Shown piece by piece: positions 45,657-54,774 of a stretch of 64,000 nucleotides of DNA (positions are counted from its first letter, which is position 1; each line of letters begins with the position of its first letter). The DNA comes from Caulobacter henricii. GTDB lineage: Bacteria; Pseudomonadota; Alphaproteobacteria; Caulobacterales; Caulobacteraceae. Location of the stretch: positions 3,038,001 through 3,102,000 of the forward strand of contig NZ_CP013002.1 in assembly GCF_001414055.1 (NCBI RefSeq), read 5' to 3'. The notes below the pieces were generated by a model that was not told the origin of the DNA, did no database searches, and worked only from the letters and a program-made list of their open reading frames with translations. A program made the position numbers and the translations under genes.

Positions 45657-46481
45657 TCAGGCGACGGGCACCCAGATCTCGATCACGCCCGTGCCCGTGC
45701 GACTGTCGAACCGCTCGTCCATGCGTTCGAAACTGGGGGCGTTTCCGGGCTTCAGCCGGGCGGCCGGGAGCCAGGAATCATAGATGTGACGCCAGGTGTT
45801 GCCGATGCCGCTGACATGGCCCTGATGGGTAAAGACAGCATAGCTGTGGGCCGCGATCCTGAGCCGCGTGAAGCCCTCCGGCAGGTCGCCCTCGCCGACC
45901 TCGACGGCGGTCAGATAGTCCAGTCCGTCTGCGCCGGTGAAGTTATAGGACACTCCATAGCTGGCCGTACCCTTCTGGGCGTCGATCTGGCCCTGCCAGG
46001 TGCGGAACTTCTGCCACTGCCCCGGGATCCCGGCCAGATTGGCCAGGCAATAGGTGGCGCTCAGTCCGCCAAGGGTCATGGCGGGGACCTTGACCACGCG
46101 GGGGGTCTGGTCTGGAAGGGCTTGGGTGGTGGTCATCGTCAAGGGCTCCGTCAGGATCAGGCTTTTCAGGTCTTGGGTTTGACGAAAGGTCTTGGGTGAA
46201 ATCCCGAACTGGGCGCGGAAGGCCCGCGAAAAGGCCGCGTGCGAGCCATAGCCCGCACCGATCGCCACGGACAGAATGTCCGACTGCGGACCCAGCATCC
46301 CGGCCGCCACACTCAGGCGCCGCGCCCGGACATAGGCCATGACCGGCATGGCAAAGGTCAGGGCGAAGAGGCGCGTGATGTGGAAGGGACCAGCCCCGAC
46401 TCCGCGCGCAATGCGGTTCAGGGTCAGGTCCTGGTCGAGGTGGGCCTCGACGTACCAGATGATTTTTGCGGCCAGGCTCAA
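45657..46481 (-). CDS. AraC family regulator with GyrI-like effector domain
   Basis: 274 aa. The N-terminal AraC HTH (WYVEAHLDQDLTLNRIARGV, then FSRAFRAQFGISPKTFRQ) is followed by a GyrI/AraC_E_bind-like domain with LAVFTHQGHVSGIGNTW-type region (the actual text is SYAVFTHQGHVSGIGNT) and the terminal IEIWVPVA. This order is that of Rob/SoxS-plus-effector proteins that sense small amphipathic compounds. It lies downstream of the puuB-type gene on the same strand, but its role in polyamine control is not evident. Confidence 0.9.
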   Translation of the reverse strand: MSLAAKIIWYVEAHLDQDLTLNRIARGVGAGPFHITRLFALTFAMPVMAYVRARRLSVAAGMLGPQSDILSVAIGAGYGSHAAFSRAFRAQFGISPKTFRQTQDLKSLILTEPLTMTTTQALPDQTPRVVKVPAMTLGGLSATYCLANLAGIPGQWQKFRTWQGQIDAQKGTASYGVSYNFTGADGLDYLTAVEVGEGDLPEGFTRLRIAAHSYAVFTHQGHVSGIGNTWRHIYDSWLPAARLKPGNAPSFERMDERFDSRTGTGVIEIWVPVA

Positions 46482-46572
46482 GATGTTCCCCGTCTCTCGT
46501 CAGGTCTGTCCTAGGGTCTGACGCGGCGAGATATTTGATCAGTCTTGCCATGGCGGGCTGTATCGCCTGGAC

Positions 46573-47835
46573 CTACAGCCGGTCCCGCAAGGCATACCAG
46601 CTGAGCCCGGCCACGGTCAGGGGCCAGCGCAGCCATGGGCCGCCCGGGAAGGGCGGGGCCGGCAGGCGTGACAACAGGTCCACCCCGCCGCGCTCGCCCA
46701 GGGCTGCATCGGCGAGCAGTTTGCCGACATAGGGGGCCAGCATGACCCCCTGCCCCGAATAGCCCGAGGCCACCCGGACCCCGGGGGCCACCTCCCCGAC
46801 GAAGGGCACTCTTTGCATCGTGATACCGAGGGTCGCGCCCCAGGCGTGGCTGATCCTGACGTCTTTCAGCTGCGGATAGATCTTCAGCATGTGGCGGCGG
46901 ACAAAACCGGCGATGTCGCGCGGAAAGCCGGGCCGATAGTTCTCGCCGCCGCCGAACAGCAGTCGACCGTCGGGCGTCTTGCGGAAATAGTTCACGACAA
47001 AGCGGCTGTCGGCCACGGCGGCGTCCGAGGCGATGATCTCGCCCGCCAGCTCGCCCAGGGGCTCGGTGGTCAGGACGAAGTTGTTGATCGGCATGACCCG
47101 GGCGCGGTCCCGACCGGCCATGTGGTTGAGACTGCCGTCGCCGCTGATGATCAGCTGGTCACAGGTCACGCGGCCATCGACCGTGAAAACGGCCAGCTTG
47201 CCGCCTTCGCGCCGCCAGCCGCGCGCGCGACTGCGGGTATGGATCACCGCGCCGGCGCTCAGGGCAGCCCGGGCCAGGCCCAGGGCCAGGTTGAGCGGAT
47301 GCAGATGGCCGCCGTCCCGGTCGATCAGGCCGCCATGATAGACCTCCGTGCCCAGATCCGCGGCCAGGTCGGCGGTGCTGATCAGGGACAGGGCGTCATA
47401 GCCATACCGGCGGGCCATGTGCTCGATATGGGCCGCATCCTCGGCCTCGCCGCCGGGCCGGTGGCGGGCGTGGATCATGCCGGGCTTGAGATCGCAGGCG
47501 ATGGCCTGGTCGGCAATGGTGGCATGCAGATGGGTCCGGGCGTCCTGGGCCAGACGCCACAGCGCCATGGCATCGTCCGGCCCCACGGTCTTTTCCAGCC
47601 AGGCCTGGTCGCGACGGTGACCTGTATGTATCTGTCCGCCGTTGCGGCCCGACGCCGCCGAGCCGACCTCTCCGGCCTCCAGAACCAGAACGGATACACC
47701 CCGCCGGGCCAGGTCCAGGGCGGCCCCCAGGCCGGTGAAGCCCGCCCCGATCACACAGACATCAGCCCGCACATCCCCTTTCAGCGGGGACAGGTCAGGG
47801 AAGGGCGCGGCGGTATCAACATACCAGCAGTTCAA
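46573..47835 (-). CDS. puuB: Gamma-glutamylputrescine oxidase-type FAD oxidoreductase (PuuB)
   Basis: Single DAO-family flavoenzyme oxidising gamma-glutamylputrescine to the aminoaldehyde with release of ammonia and peroxide. FAD motif GAGFTGLGAALDLARRG near the N-terminus, then EAGEVGSAASGRNGGQ, a hallmark of PuuB/OrdL proteins, and the C-terminal AWGATLGITMQRVPFVGE and GYSGQGVMLAPYVGKL. No ATG is available. The TTG at 47835, with AGAGG upstream, gives the family-typical start NCWYVDTAAPFPDL and is preferred. A TTG at 47898 would add 21 residues and has no ribosome-binding site. It follows puuA by about 80 bp and is the last gene of the polyamine operon. Confidence 0.9.
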   Translation of the reverse strand: MNCWYVDTAAPFPDLSPLKGDVRADVCVIGAGFTGLGAALDLARRGVSVLVLEAGEVGSAASGRNGGQIHTGHRRDQAWLEKTVGPDDAMALWRLAQDARTHLHATIADQAIACDLKPGMIHARHRPGGEAEDAAHIEHMARRYGYDALSLISTADLAADLGTEVYHGGLIDRDGGHLHPLNLALGLARAALSAGAVIHTRSRARGWRREGGKLAVFTVDGRVTCDQLIISGDGSLNHMAGRDRARVMPINNFVLTTEPLGELAGEIIASDAAVADSRFVVNYFRKTPDGRLLFGGGENYRPGFPRDIAGFVRRHMLKIYPQLKDVRISHAWGATLGITMQRVPFVGEVAPGVRVASGYSGQGVMLAPYVGKLLADAALGERGGVDLLSRLPAPPFPGGPWLRWPLTVAGLSWYALRDRL

Positions 47836-47916
47836 GGCCGCGACCTCTGCGACGCGATCCTCACGCAACCAGGGAGACGGGCTGAAGGACCACCCCAAAA
47901 CGCCACAGAATCAAAC

Positions 47917-49320
47917 TCACACATTCAGCAGCAGGAATTCCCGCTCCCAGGGGCTGATGGTACGCATGAAGGTCTCGTACTCGGCCTGTTTCACATGGTC
48001 ATAGGCCTGGCAGAAGACCGGCCCCAGGATGTCGACCAGGTCCTCGCAGGCCTCGAACAGCCGCAGGGATTCCGTCAGGCTGCGCGGCAGTTCAATGCCC
48101 CGTGCCCCGGCGTCGGTCAGGACCGGCGCCGTAGGCTTGAGATCCTTGACCATGCCCAGATAGCCCGCCGCCAGGGTAGCGGCGATGGCCAGATAGGGAT
48201 TGGAATCCGATGACGGAATGCGGTTTTCCAGGCGCCGGTTGGCGGCGTTCGAGGGTGGCACGCGCAGGCCGCAGGTGCGGTTGTCATAGCCCCACTGGGT
48301 ATTGACCGGCGCGCCGCTGTCCTTGGCGATCCGGCGGTAGGAGTTCACATAGGGGGCCAGGATCGCCATGACCGCCGGCAGGTAGGTCTGCTGTCCCGCA
48401 ATGAAATTGTGGAACAGCGGCGTTTCCTCTCCGGTCTTCGGATCCGAAAACAGGTTCTGGCTATGCCGGTCGATGATCGACTGGTGGATGTGCATGGCGC
48501 TGCCAGGCTCGGTGGCCATCGGCTTGGCCATGAAGGTGGCATAGATCTCATGCTCCAGCGCCACCTCGCGAATGGTGCGCTTGAACATGAACACCTGGTC
48601 GGCCAGCTCCAGCGGCGGGCCGTGGCGCAGGTTGATCTCCATCTGGGCCACGCCGCTCTCGTGGATCAGGGTGTCGATCTCCAGGCCCTGGCGCTCGGAG
48701 TATTCGTACATGTCCTCGAACAGCGCATCGAACTCATTGACCGCGCTGATCGAATAGCCCTGGCGGCCAGTCTCGGGCCGGCCCGAACGCCCGATCGGCG
48801 GCTTCAGCGGATAGTCCGGATCGGTGTTGCGATCGACAAGGTAGAACTCGATCTCCGGGGCCACGATCGGCACCCAGCCCTTCTTTTCGTAAAGCGCCAG
48901 AACCCGGCGCAGCACCTGGCGCGGGCTTTCCTCAACCGGGCGACCGTCCGGATGGTAGGCGTCGTGGATCACCTGGGCGGTCGGATCCTGGGCCCAGGGC
49001 ACGGCGGCCAGGGTGGCGAAATCCGGGGTCAGGACGATGTCGGTGTCGGCCTGGACCGAATTGACCTCCCCTTCGAACTCGGGAAAGTCGCCGGTGATGG
49101 TCTGGTAGAACACCGCCAGGGGCAGGTTCATCGAGGGCGTACCGAGGAACTTGCGCACCGGCATGATCTTGCCGCGCGCCACGCCGGCGAGGTCGGGCAC
49201 GACGCACTCGATCTCCTCGATATTCTGCCGCTCGAACCAGGCCTTGGCGTCCTCGATGGACTGGACGCCGCGATTGACCCGCTGGTCGGGCTTGGCCTTC
49301 TTGTGCTTGGGCTGTTTCAC
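47917..49320 (-). CDS. puuA: Gamma-glutamylputrescine synthetase-type glutamine synthetase homologue (PuuA)
   Basis: 467 aa, GTG start overlapping the stop of spuC by 4 bp. Glutamine-synthetase fold: IVAPEIEFYLVDRNTD, the metal-binding region SAMHIHQSIIDRHSQNLF, then WGYDNRTCGLRVP and the terminal GMVKDLKPTAPVLTDAGARG. The PuuA/SpuB/SpuI group ligates glutamate to putrescine or other diamines using ATP, starting the gamma-glutamylated catabolic route. The N-terminal extension of about 20 residues is lysine-rich. It lies between the transaminase and puuB, the normal context. Confidence 0.92.
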   Translation of the reverse strand: MKQPKHKKAKPDQRVNRGVQSIEDAKAWFERQNIEEIECVVPDLAGVARGKIMPVRKFLGTPSMNLPLAVFYQTITGDFPEFEGEVNSVQADTDIVLTPDFATLAAVPWAQDPTAQVIHDAYHPDGRPVEESPRQVLRRVLALYEKKGWVPIVAPEIEFYLVDRNTDPDYPLKPPIGRSGRPETGRQGYSISAVNEFDALFEDMYEYSERQGLEIDTLIHESGVAQMEINLRHGPPLELADQVFMFKRTIREVALEHEIYATFMAKPMATEPGSAMHIHQSIIDRHSQNLFSDPKTGEETPLFHNFIAGQQTYLPAVMAILAPYVNSYRRIAKDSGAPVNTQWGYDNRTCGLRVPPSNAANRRLENRIPSSDSNPYLAIAATLAAGYLGMVKDLKPTAPVLTDAGARGIELPRSLTESLRLFEACEDLVDILGPVFCQAYDHVKQAEYETFMRTISPWEREFLLLNV

Positions 49321-50720
49321 GCCTTGGCCTCCGGCTTCAGGGCCCGAAGCACGGGTTCGGCCTCGATCAGCGACTTGCGCAGGATGGCGACCAGCGCGTC
49401 GATTTCCGCATGGGTGATGATCAGCGGCGGGCAGCAGACCAGGCTGTCGCGGATGGCCCGGACCATCAGACCGTTGCGGATGCAGATGTCGCGCACGACC
49501 GGTCCGGCCTCGCCCTCCTTGTCGAGGAAGCGCAGATTGGTGCCCTTCTCCCGCACGATCTCGACCGCACCGATCAGGCCCAAAGAGCGGGTCTCGCCCA
49601 CCAGCGGCAGGTCGTTCAGCGTCGCGAGAGCCTTGGCCAGATAGGGGCCGGTATCCTGGCGGGTCCGCTCGACCAGACCCTCACGCTCCATGATCTCGAT
49701 GTTCTTCAGGGCCACGGCGCAGCAGGTGGGGTGGCCGGAATAGGTGAAGCCGTGGACGAAATCGCCGCCCTTGTCCTTCAGCTCATCGACGATGAAGTCG
49801 GCAACCCCCACCGCGCTGATCGGCAGGTAGCCGGAGGACAGACCCTTGGCCATGGCGATCATGTCGGGCTTGATGCCGTAGTGCTGGTGACCGAACCACT
49901 GGCCCAGCCGCCCGTAGCCGCAGATCACCTCGTCGCAGACCAGCAGGATGCCGTATTTGCGGCACAGGGCCTCGACTGCCGGCCAGTAGCCATCGGGAGG
50001 GATGATGACCCCGCCCGCACCCTGGACCGGCTCTCCGATGAAGGCGGCGACATTCTCGGGGCCGACCGCCACGATGCGGTCCTCGATCGCCTTGACCGCG
50101 CGCGCGCAGAAGGCGGCCGGATCCTCGCCGAAGCCCTCATTGAAACTGTAGGGCTGCATGACGTGCTCGACGCCCGGGATCGGCAGGTCGCCCTGCTCGT
50201 GCATGTACTTCATGCCGCCCAGGCTGACCCCGGCCACGGTCGAGCCGTGATAGGCGTTCCAGCGGCTGATGAAGACCGTCCGCTGCGGCTGGCCCTTCAG
50301 CTTCCAGTAGTGGCGGGCCAGGCGGAAGACCGTGTCATTGGCTTCCGAACCCGACGAGTTGAAGAACACGTGGGTCAGGTGGCCGCCCATCTTCTCGGCG
50401 ATCTTGGCGGCCAGCCGGATCGGCGGCGGCGAGGCCGTCTTGAAGAAGGTGTTGTAGTAGGGCAGCTCCAGCATCTGGTCATAGGCCGCCTGGGCCAGCT
50501 CCTGCCGGCCATAGCCGACATTGACGCACCACAGGCCGGCCATGCCGTCGAGGATCTGGTGACCCTCGCCGTCATGGATATAGACCCCGTCGGCGCGGGT
50601 GATGATCCGGCTGCCGCCCAGGGTCTGCTGCAGCTTGTAGTCGGTCTGGGCCGGCAGGTGGTGAGCCAGGTCCAGGCGCTTCAGTTCGGCGATGTCATGG
50701 TTGCGGATCGGGACGGTCAT
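49317..50720 (-). CDS. spuC: Putrescine-pyruvate/class-III aminotransferase (SpuC-like)
   Basis: 467 aa PLP-dependent class-III transaminase. CDEVICGYGRLGQWFG and the PLP lysine in MIAMAKGLSSGYLPISA are present, with FFNSSGSEANDTVFRLARHY near residue 130. Closest in type to SpuC/putrescine-pyruvate or polyamine aminotransferases, which remove an amino group from putrescine to give 4-aminobutyraldehyde. It overlaps puuA by 4 bp and is preceded, beyond a repeat, by puuD. Together with puuA-D it offers two entry routes for putrescine. Substrate preference is inferred. Confidence 0.9.
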   Translation of the reverse strand: MTVPIRNHDIAELKRLDLAHHLPAQTDYKLQQTLGGSRIITRADGVYIHDGEGHQILDGMAGLWCVNVGYGRQELAQAAYDQMLELPYYNTFFKTASPPPIRLAAKIAEKMGGHLTHVFFNSSGSEANDTVFRLARHYWKLKGQPQRTVFISRWNAYHGSTVAGVSLGGMKYMHEQGDLPIPGVEHVMQPYSFNEGFGEDPAAFCARAVKAIEDRIVAVGPENVAAFIGEPVQGAGGVIIPPDGYWPAVEALCRKYGILLVCDEVICGYGRLGQWFGHQHYGIKPDMIAMAKGLSSGYLPISAVGVADFIVDELKDKGGDFVHGFTYSGHPTCCAVALKNIEIMEREGLVERTRQDTGPYLAKALATLNDLPLVGETRSLGLIGAVEIVREKGTNLRFLDKEGEAGPVVRDICIRNGLMVRAIRDSLVCCPPLIITHAEIDALVAILRKSLIEAEPVLRALKPEAKA

Positions 50721-50752
50721 GGGCGTTACTCCGGTACTTTTCCTGTGCCGCG

Positions 50753-50850
50753 CCTCCCCTGGCTGAGCGGGGATCCGGGCGGCGTTGGTGGGATCTTGTC
50801 TGGGCGCTTCTCGCCCGCACGGCCTGGGTCCCCGCTTCGGCGGGGATCTA
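50753..50850. repeat. Palindromic repeat (family-C relative) inside the polyamine operon
   Basis: About 98 bp with imperfect arms ctcccctggctgagcggggat ... atccccgccgaagcgggg (read on the complement), in the gap between puuD and spuC. Probably forms a hairpin in the operon transcript. Confidence 0.6.
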
Positions 50851-50853
50851 AGG

Positions 50854-51612
50854 TCAGGGGTCTATCGGGACCATCGGCTCGCCCCGCAGGGCCCGGCCGA
50901 ACAGTTCAAAGAAGATCTGCGACTGCCGATGGGCGGCGGTCTGCCACTCGGGATGCCATTGAACGGCCAGGACCGGCGCGCCATTGACCTGGGCCGAAAC
51001 GGCCTCGACCACGCCGTCCTCGGCCCGGGCCTCGACGGTCAGGCCATCGCCCAGCCGGTCGACGCCCTGGTAGTGGACCGAATTGACCACCGCCCGGGCG
51101 GTGCCGAAGGCCGTGGCCAGCACGCCGCCGGCTGTCAGATCGACCGGATGGGCATGGTCGAACATGGCGTTGAATCCGACATCGTCGGGCGCATGGTGCG
51201 GGATCAGGTCAGGGCTGGCGGCCATGTCGCGACGCAGGGTGCCGCCGAACGCGACATTGATCTCCTGAAAGCCCCGACAGACGCCGAAGACCGGCCGGCC
51301 CAGGTCGAGCATGGCCCGGATCAGGTCGGCGGTCATGGTATCGCGGGCCAGGTCGAACGGGCCGGGCGCGTCGCCGATCTCCTCGCCATAGAGGGCCGGG
51401 TCCAGATTGGACGGGCTGCCGGTCAGCATCAGGCCATCGAGGCGCGCGGCGATCTCGGAGGCCTTCATCAGCTCCGGCATCGACGGCACCAGCAGGGCCG
51501 CCGAGTCGGCAAACCGCATCGCACCGGCGACATAGCGGTTCATCACCGCCTGGGCCGGCTCGATCCCGACCGTCCGGGTGCAGCAGATGATGCCGGCGAC
51601 GGGACGGGTCAT
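50854..51612 (-). CDS. puuD: Gamma-glutamyl-gamma-aminobutyrate hydrolase (PuuD)
   Basis: 252 aa class-I glutamine-amidotransferase-fold hydrolase. Nucleophile cysteine in FGVCRGFQEINVAFGG, histidine/glutamate partner in LAVQWHPEWQ, typical N-terminus VAGIICCTRTVGI and DGLMLTGSPSNLDPALYG. It releases GABA and glutamate from gamma-glutamyl-GABA, the last step of the gamma-glutamylated route. Its start overlaps the stop of potG by 4 bp, so importer and enzyme genes are coupled. Confidence 0.94.
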   Translation of the reverse strand: MTRPVAGIICCTRTVGIEPAQAVMNRYVAGAMRFADSAALLVPSMPELMKASEIAARLDGLMLTGSPSNLDPALYGEEIGDAPGPFDLARDTMTADLIRAMLDLGRPVFGVCRGFQEINVAFGGTLRRDMAASPDLIPHHAPDDVGFNAMFDHAHPVDLTAGGVLATAFGTARAVVNSVHYQGVDRLGDGLTVEARAEDGVVEAVSAQVNGAPVLAVQWHPEWQTAAHRQSQIFFELFGRALRGEPMVPIDP

Positions 51613-52721
51613 GACAGCAGCACCGCCGGCGAACAGGCGTGCCAGCAGAGCCAGACCGTCTCGCCGAGCTTGAAGTCCTCCTGGTCCCAGCGGGTCAGGT
51701 TCGAGCGATGCACCTTGACGCGCCGCCCTCCGTCGATCTCGACCTCATAGACGGATGAGCCGCCCAGATAGGCCTCGTGCTTGATGACGCCCGCCACCGC
51801 ATTGGCACCTTTGGGCGCATCGCCGAGATTGGGCGCTTCGTCGCCGACCTTCTTGTGCAGCTCGATCTTCTCGGGCCGGATCGCTGCCCAGGCGGTGCCG
51901 CCGCGCGGACCGGTGACGCCGTGGTCGAGGAAGATGTCCACCGGCAGGTCCGGCGAGCGGATGATCGCATGGCTGGGCTCGTCCACCGCCAGCACACCCT
52001 CGAACAGGTTCACGCTGCCGATGAAGTCGGCGACGAAGCGGCTGTTGGGGAATTCATAGAGGTCGTTCGGCGTCGCCACCTGCTGCAACACGCCACGGTT
52101 CATCACCGCGCAGCGGCTCGCCAGGGCCAGGGCCTCGTCCTGGTCATGGGTGACCATGATGAAGGTGATGCCGACCTTTTCCTGCAGGGTGCACAGCTCG
52201 GTCCGCATCTGCTCGCGCAGCTTGGCATCGAGGGCCGAGAGGGGCTCGTCCAGCAGCAGCACGCGCGGACGCTTGACCAGGGCCCGGGCCAGGGCCACCC
52301 GCTGGCGCTGGCCGCCGGACAGCTGGTCCGGCTTGCGGCCGCCCAGGCCGCCCAGCTGGACCAGTTCCAGCGCCTCCTCGACCCGGCGATCGCGCTCGGC
52401 CCGGGGCACGCCGTCGACCTTGAGGCCATAGGCGACATTGTCGGCCACGCTCATGTGCGGGAACACGGCATAGGACTGGAACACCATGTTCACCGGCCGC
52501 TTGTTGGGCGGCACGGTCGAGACATCCTGTCCGTCGATCAGGATCCGGCCCTCGGTCGGGGTCTCGAAGCCCGCGAGCATCCGCAACAGGGTGGTCTTGC
52601 CACAGCCCGACGGACCCAGCAGCGAGAAGAACTCGCCCTCCTCGACCGACAGCGAGACATTGTCGACGGCCACCATCTTGCCGAAGCGCTTGGTGACGTT
52701 CTCGAAGGTGATGATGCTCAT
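51609..52721 (-). CDS. potG: Polyamine ABC transporter ATP-binding subunit (PotG/PotA type)
   Basis: 370 aa. Nucleotide-binding domain with Walker A GPSGCGKTTLLRM, signature LSGGQRQRVALARAL, Walker B VLLLDEPLSALD and the H-loop VTHDQDEAL. The C-terminal TOBE part (about 270-370) marks the spermidine/putrescine and related importers. It energises the PotH-PotI permease pair. Order in the operon is potF-potH-potI-potG rather than the E. coli potFGHI. Overlaps both neighbours by 4 bp. Confidence 0.95.
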   Translation of the reverse strand: MSIITFENVTKRFGKMVAVDNVSLSVEEGEFFSLLGPSGCGKTTLLRMLAGFETPTEGRILIDGQDVSTVPPNKRPVNMVFQSYAVFPHMSVADNVAYGLKVDGVPRAERDRRVEEALELVQLGGLGGRKPDQLSGGQRQRVALARALVKRPRVLLLDEPLSALDAKLREQMRTELCTLQEKVGITFIMVTHDQDEALALASRCAVMNRGVLQQVATPNDLYEFPNSRFVADFIGSVNLFEGVLAVDEPSHAIIRSPDLPVDIFLDHGVTGPRGGTAWAAIRPEKIELHKKVGDEAPNLGDAPKGANAVAGVIKHEAYLGGSSVYEVEIDGGRRVKVHRSNLTRWDQEDFKLGETVWLCWHACSPAVLLS

Positions 52722-53572
52722 GACTTTTCCCCCCCATGACCCGCTGTCGCGGCCGAATTGCCCTGCAACTTCAGGGCGACGGCCGTCAGGATCACGGTCA
52801 GTACGATCAGAATGGTCGAGGCCGCATTGACCTCGGGCGTCACGGAGAACCGGACCATCGAATAGACCTTCACGGGGAAGGTCACCGTGTCGGGACCGGC
52901 CGTGAAGAAGGTGATGACGAAGTCATCCAGGCTGAGGGTGAAGGCCAGCAGCGCTCCGGCCACCAGGGACGGGGCCATGTGCGGCAGGATCACGTCCTTG
53001 ATCGTCCGCCATTCGCCGGCCCCGAGGTCGCGCGCCGCCTCCTCCATCTCGCGGTTGAAGCTGGTCATGCGCGCCCGCACCACCACCGCCACGAAGGGGA
53101 ACGAGAACGAGACGTGGGCGATGATGATCGCCCCGAGGTTCAGCGGCCAGACCATGCCCTGCGGCCAGGGCATGACCTTGGCGAAGAACACCAGCATGGC
53201 CACGCCCATGCAGATCTCGGGCACCACGATCGGCAGGGCCAGGGCCCCGTTCAGGGCCGTCTTGCCCGGAAAGCGGAAGCGCCAGAGGGCCAGGGCGACC
53301 ATGGCTCCCAGGGCCACGCTGACCACCGTGGAAATCGCCGCAATGGTCAGGCTGTTGCCGAAGGCCTCGATCAGCCCGGCATTGTTGAAAGCCTTCTCGT
53401 AATATTTGAGCGTGAAGCCCTTCCAGACAATGTTGCGCCGGCTGTCATTGAAGCTGAAGGCCATCAGGGCGATCAGCGGCGCATAGAGAAAGATCGCCAC
53501 GGCGGCCAGCCAGGCCTGCATCTGCCAGCGGCGGAGATATTCCAGGGGACCGGGTGCGGATTTCTTGGCCAT
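52718..53572 (-). CDS. potI: Polyamine ABC transporter permease (PotI type)
   Basis: 284 aa with six membrane helices. The EAA coupling loop is EEAARDLGAGEWRTIKDVIL. Typical PotC/PotI features: the N-terminal helix (WLAAVAIFLYAPLIALMAFS) and NDSRRNIVWKGFTLKYYEKA. It pairs with PotH to form the channel. Separated from potH by 160 bp filled by a palindromic repeat, which may alter relative expression. Confidence 0.94.
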   Translation of the reverse strand: MAKKSAPGPLEYLRRWQMQAWLAAVAIFLYAPLIALMAFSFNDSRRNIVWKGFTLKYYEKAFNNAGLIEAFGNSLTIAAISTVVSVALGAMVALALWRFRFPGKTALNGALALPIVVPEICMGVAMLVFFAKVMPWPQGMVWPLNLGAIIIAHVSFSFPFVAVVVRARMTSFNREMEEAARDLGAGEWRTIKDVILPHMAPSLVAGALLAFTLSLDDFVITFFTAGPDTVTFPVKVYSMVRFSVTPEVNAASTILIVLTVILTAVALKLQGNSAATAGHGGEKS

Positions 53573-53587
53573 CAGTGCACCCTTTTC

Positions 53588-53718
53588 CCGTTCTCCCCGG
53601 CGAAAGCCGGGGTCCAGATCGAACCCGCCAACCTCGGCGGATTGGGTCGAGGCAGAAGGCGCGTCATCCCCAGACGCTCCGGATGAATCTGGGTCCCGGC
53701 CTTCGCCGGGAAGAGCGG
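53588..53718. repeat. Palindromic repeat, family C, between potH and potI
   Basis: Arms ccgttctccccggcgaaag and ccttcgccgggaagagcgg, about 131 bp, closely related to 38206-38335. It lies inside the transporter operon between the two permease genes. Confidence 0.85.
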
Positions 53719-53732
53719 ATTGAAGGGCCCCA

Positions 53733-54638
53733 TCACTTCGCCTCCGGCGTCTTGCGCGACAGCACGGCCTGGAGCGCGATGGCGATGAAGGTCATGTACA
53801 TCAGCAGGAAGGACATCGCCGCCCCGAACGGCCAGTCATTGGCCCGCTTGAACTGGCGCTCGATGACATTGGCGATCATCTGGCTGTCGGGGCCGCCCAG
53901 CAGGTCGGGCGTCAGATAGGCCCCCAGCGCCGGGATGAAGGTGATCAGCACGCCCGAGGCTATGCCCGGCAGGGCCAGGGGCACGACGACCTTGAACAGG
54001 GTCTGCAGGTGGCCGGCACCGAGGTCGAGGCTGGCCTCCAGCAGGGACTTGTCCAGCCGGTCCAGGGCCGAATAGAGCGGCAGGACCATGAACGGCAGGT
54101 GGACATAGATCAGGCCGAGAATGACCGCGAAATTGTTGTGCAGCAGCTCCAGCGGCTGGAAGTCGCCGAACGGCTGCAGGCCCAGCAGGGCGGCGACCGT
54201 GCCCCCGCCCTTCCACAGCCACTCCAGGCCCATATTGACATAGCCCTCGGTGCGCAGCACCGCGATCAGGGCGTAGGTGCGGATCAGCAGGTTGGTCCAG
54301 AACGGCAGCATGATCAGCAGCAGCAGCCAGGTCTTGGTCTTCTCGGACGCAAAGGTGATGGCCAGGGCGACCGGAAAGCCGATCACCAGGCACAGGCCGG
54401 TGGTGATCGCCGCCACCCAGGCCGATTTGAGGAAGATCTTCAGGTAGAGCGGCTCGATCGCCCGGGCGTAGTTCTTGAAGGTGCCGGTGATGGCGATCTC
54501 GGTCAGGCCGTCATTGTGGCCAAAACTGTAGGCCCAGACGATGGCCAGGGGCACGAGGAAGAACAGCACCAGCCAGAACAGCGGCGGGCCGAGGGCGCCG
54601 GCGAACACCGCCTTGGCCTGTTTCCAGCTCTGTTCCAT
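53733..54638 (-). CDS. potH: Polyamine ABC transporter permease (PotH type)
   Basis: 301 aa with six membrane helices and the EAA loop LEASLDLGAGHLQTLFKVVV. N-terminal helix GPPLFWLVLFFLVPLAIVWA, then YARAIEPLYLKIFLKSAWVA, a normal PotB/PotH arrangement. Forms a heterodimeric channel with PotI, powered by PotG, receiving substrate from PotF. It is 136 bp downstream of potF, with a repeat between. Confidence 0.94.
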   Translation of the reverse strand: MEQSWKQAKAVFAGALGPPLFWLVLFFLVPLAIVWAYSFGHNDGLTEIAITGTFKNYARAIEPLYLKIFLKSAWVAAITTGLCLVIGFPVALAITFASEKTKTWLLLLIMLPFWTNLLIRTYALIAVLRTEGYVNMGLEWLWKGGGTVAALLGLQPFGDFQPLELLHNNFAVILGLIYVHLPFMVLPLYSALDRLDKSLLEASLDLGAGHLQTLFKVVVPLALPGIASGVLITFIPALGAYLTPDLLGGPDSQMIANVIERQFKRANDWPFGAAMSFLLMYMTFIAIALQAVLSRKTPEAK

Positions 54639-54663
54639 TCAAACCCCCTGTCCTCGGTAGATG

Positions 54664-54770
54664 CTCCCCCTCTGGGGGAGCTGTCGCGGAGCGACTGAGG
54701 GGGCTAATGCGGCCTAGGCTGCGCTGCCCCCTCCGGCCCTCTGGGCCACCTCCCCCGGAGGGGGAGGATC
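54664..54770. repeat. Palindromic repeat (family-B variant) between potF and potH
   Basis: Nested hairpins: ccccctctgggggag, cgcggagcgactgaggggg and cctcccccggagggggagg. It lies directly after the potF stop on the minus strand, a position where such structures commonly stabilise the upstream mRNA of binding-protein genes. Confidence 0.7.
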
Positions 54771-54774
54771 TGGC

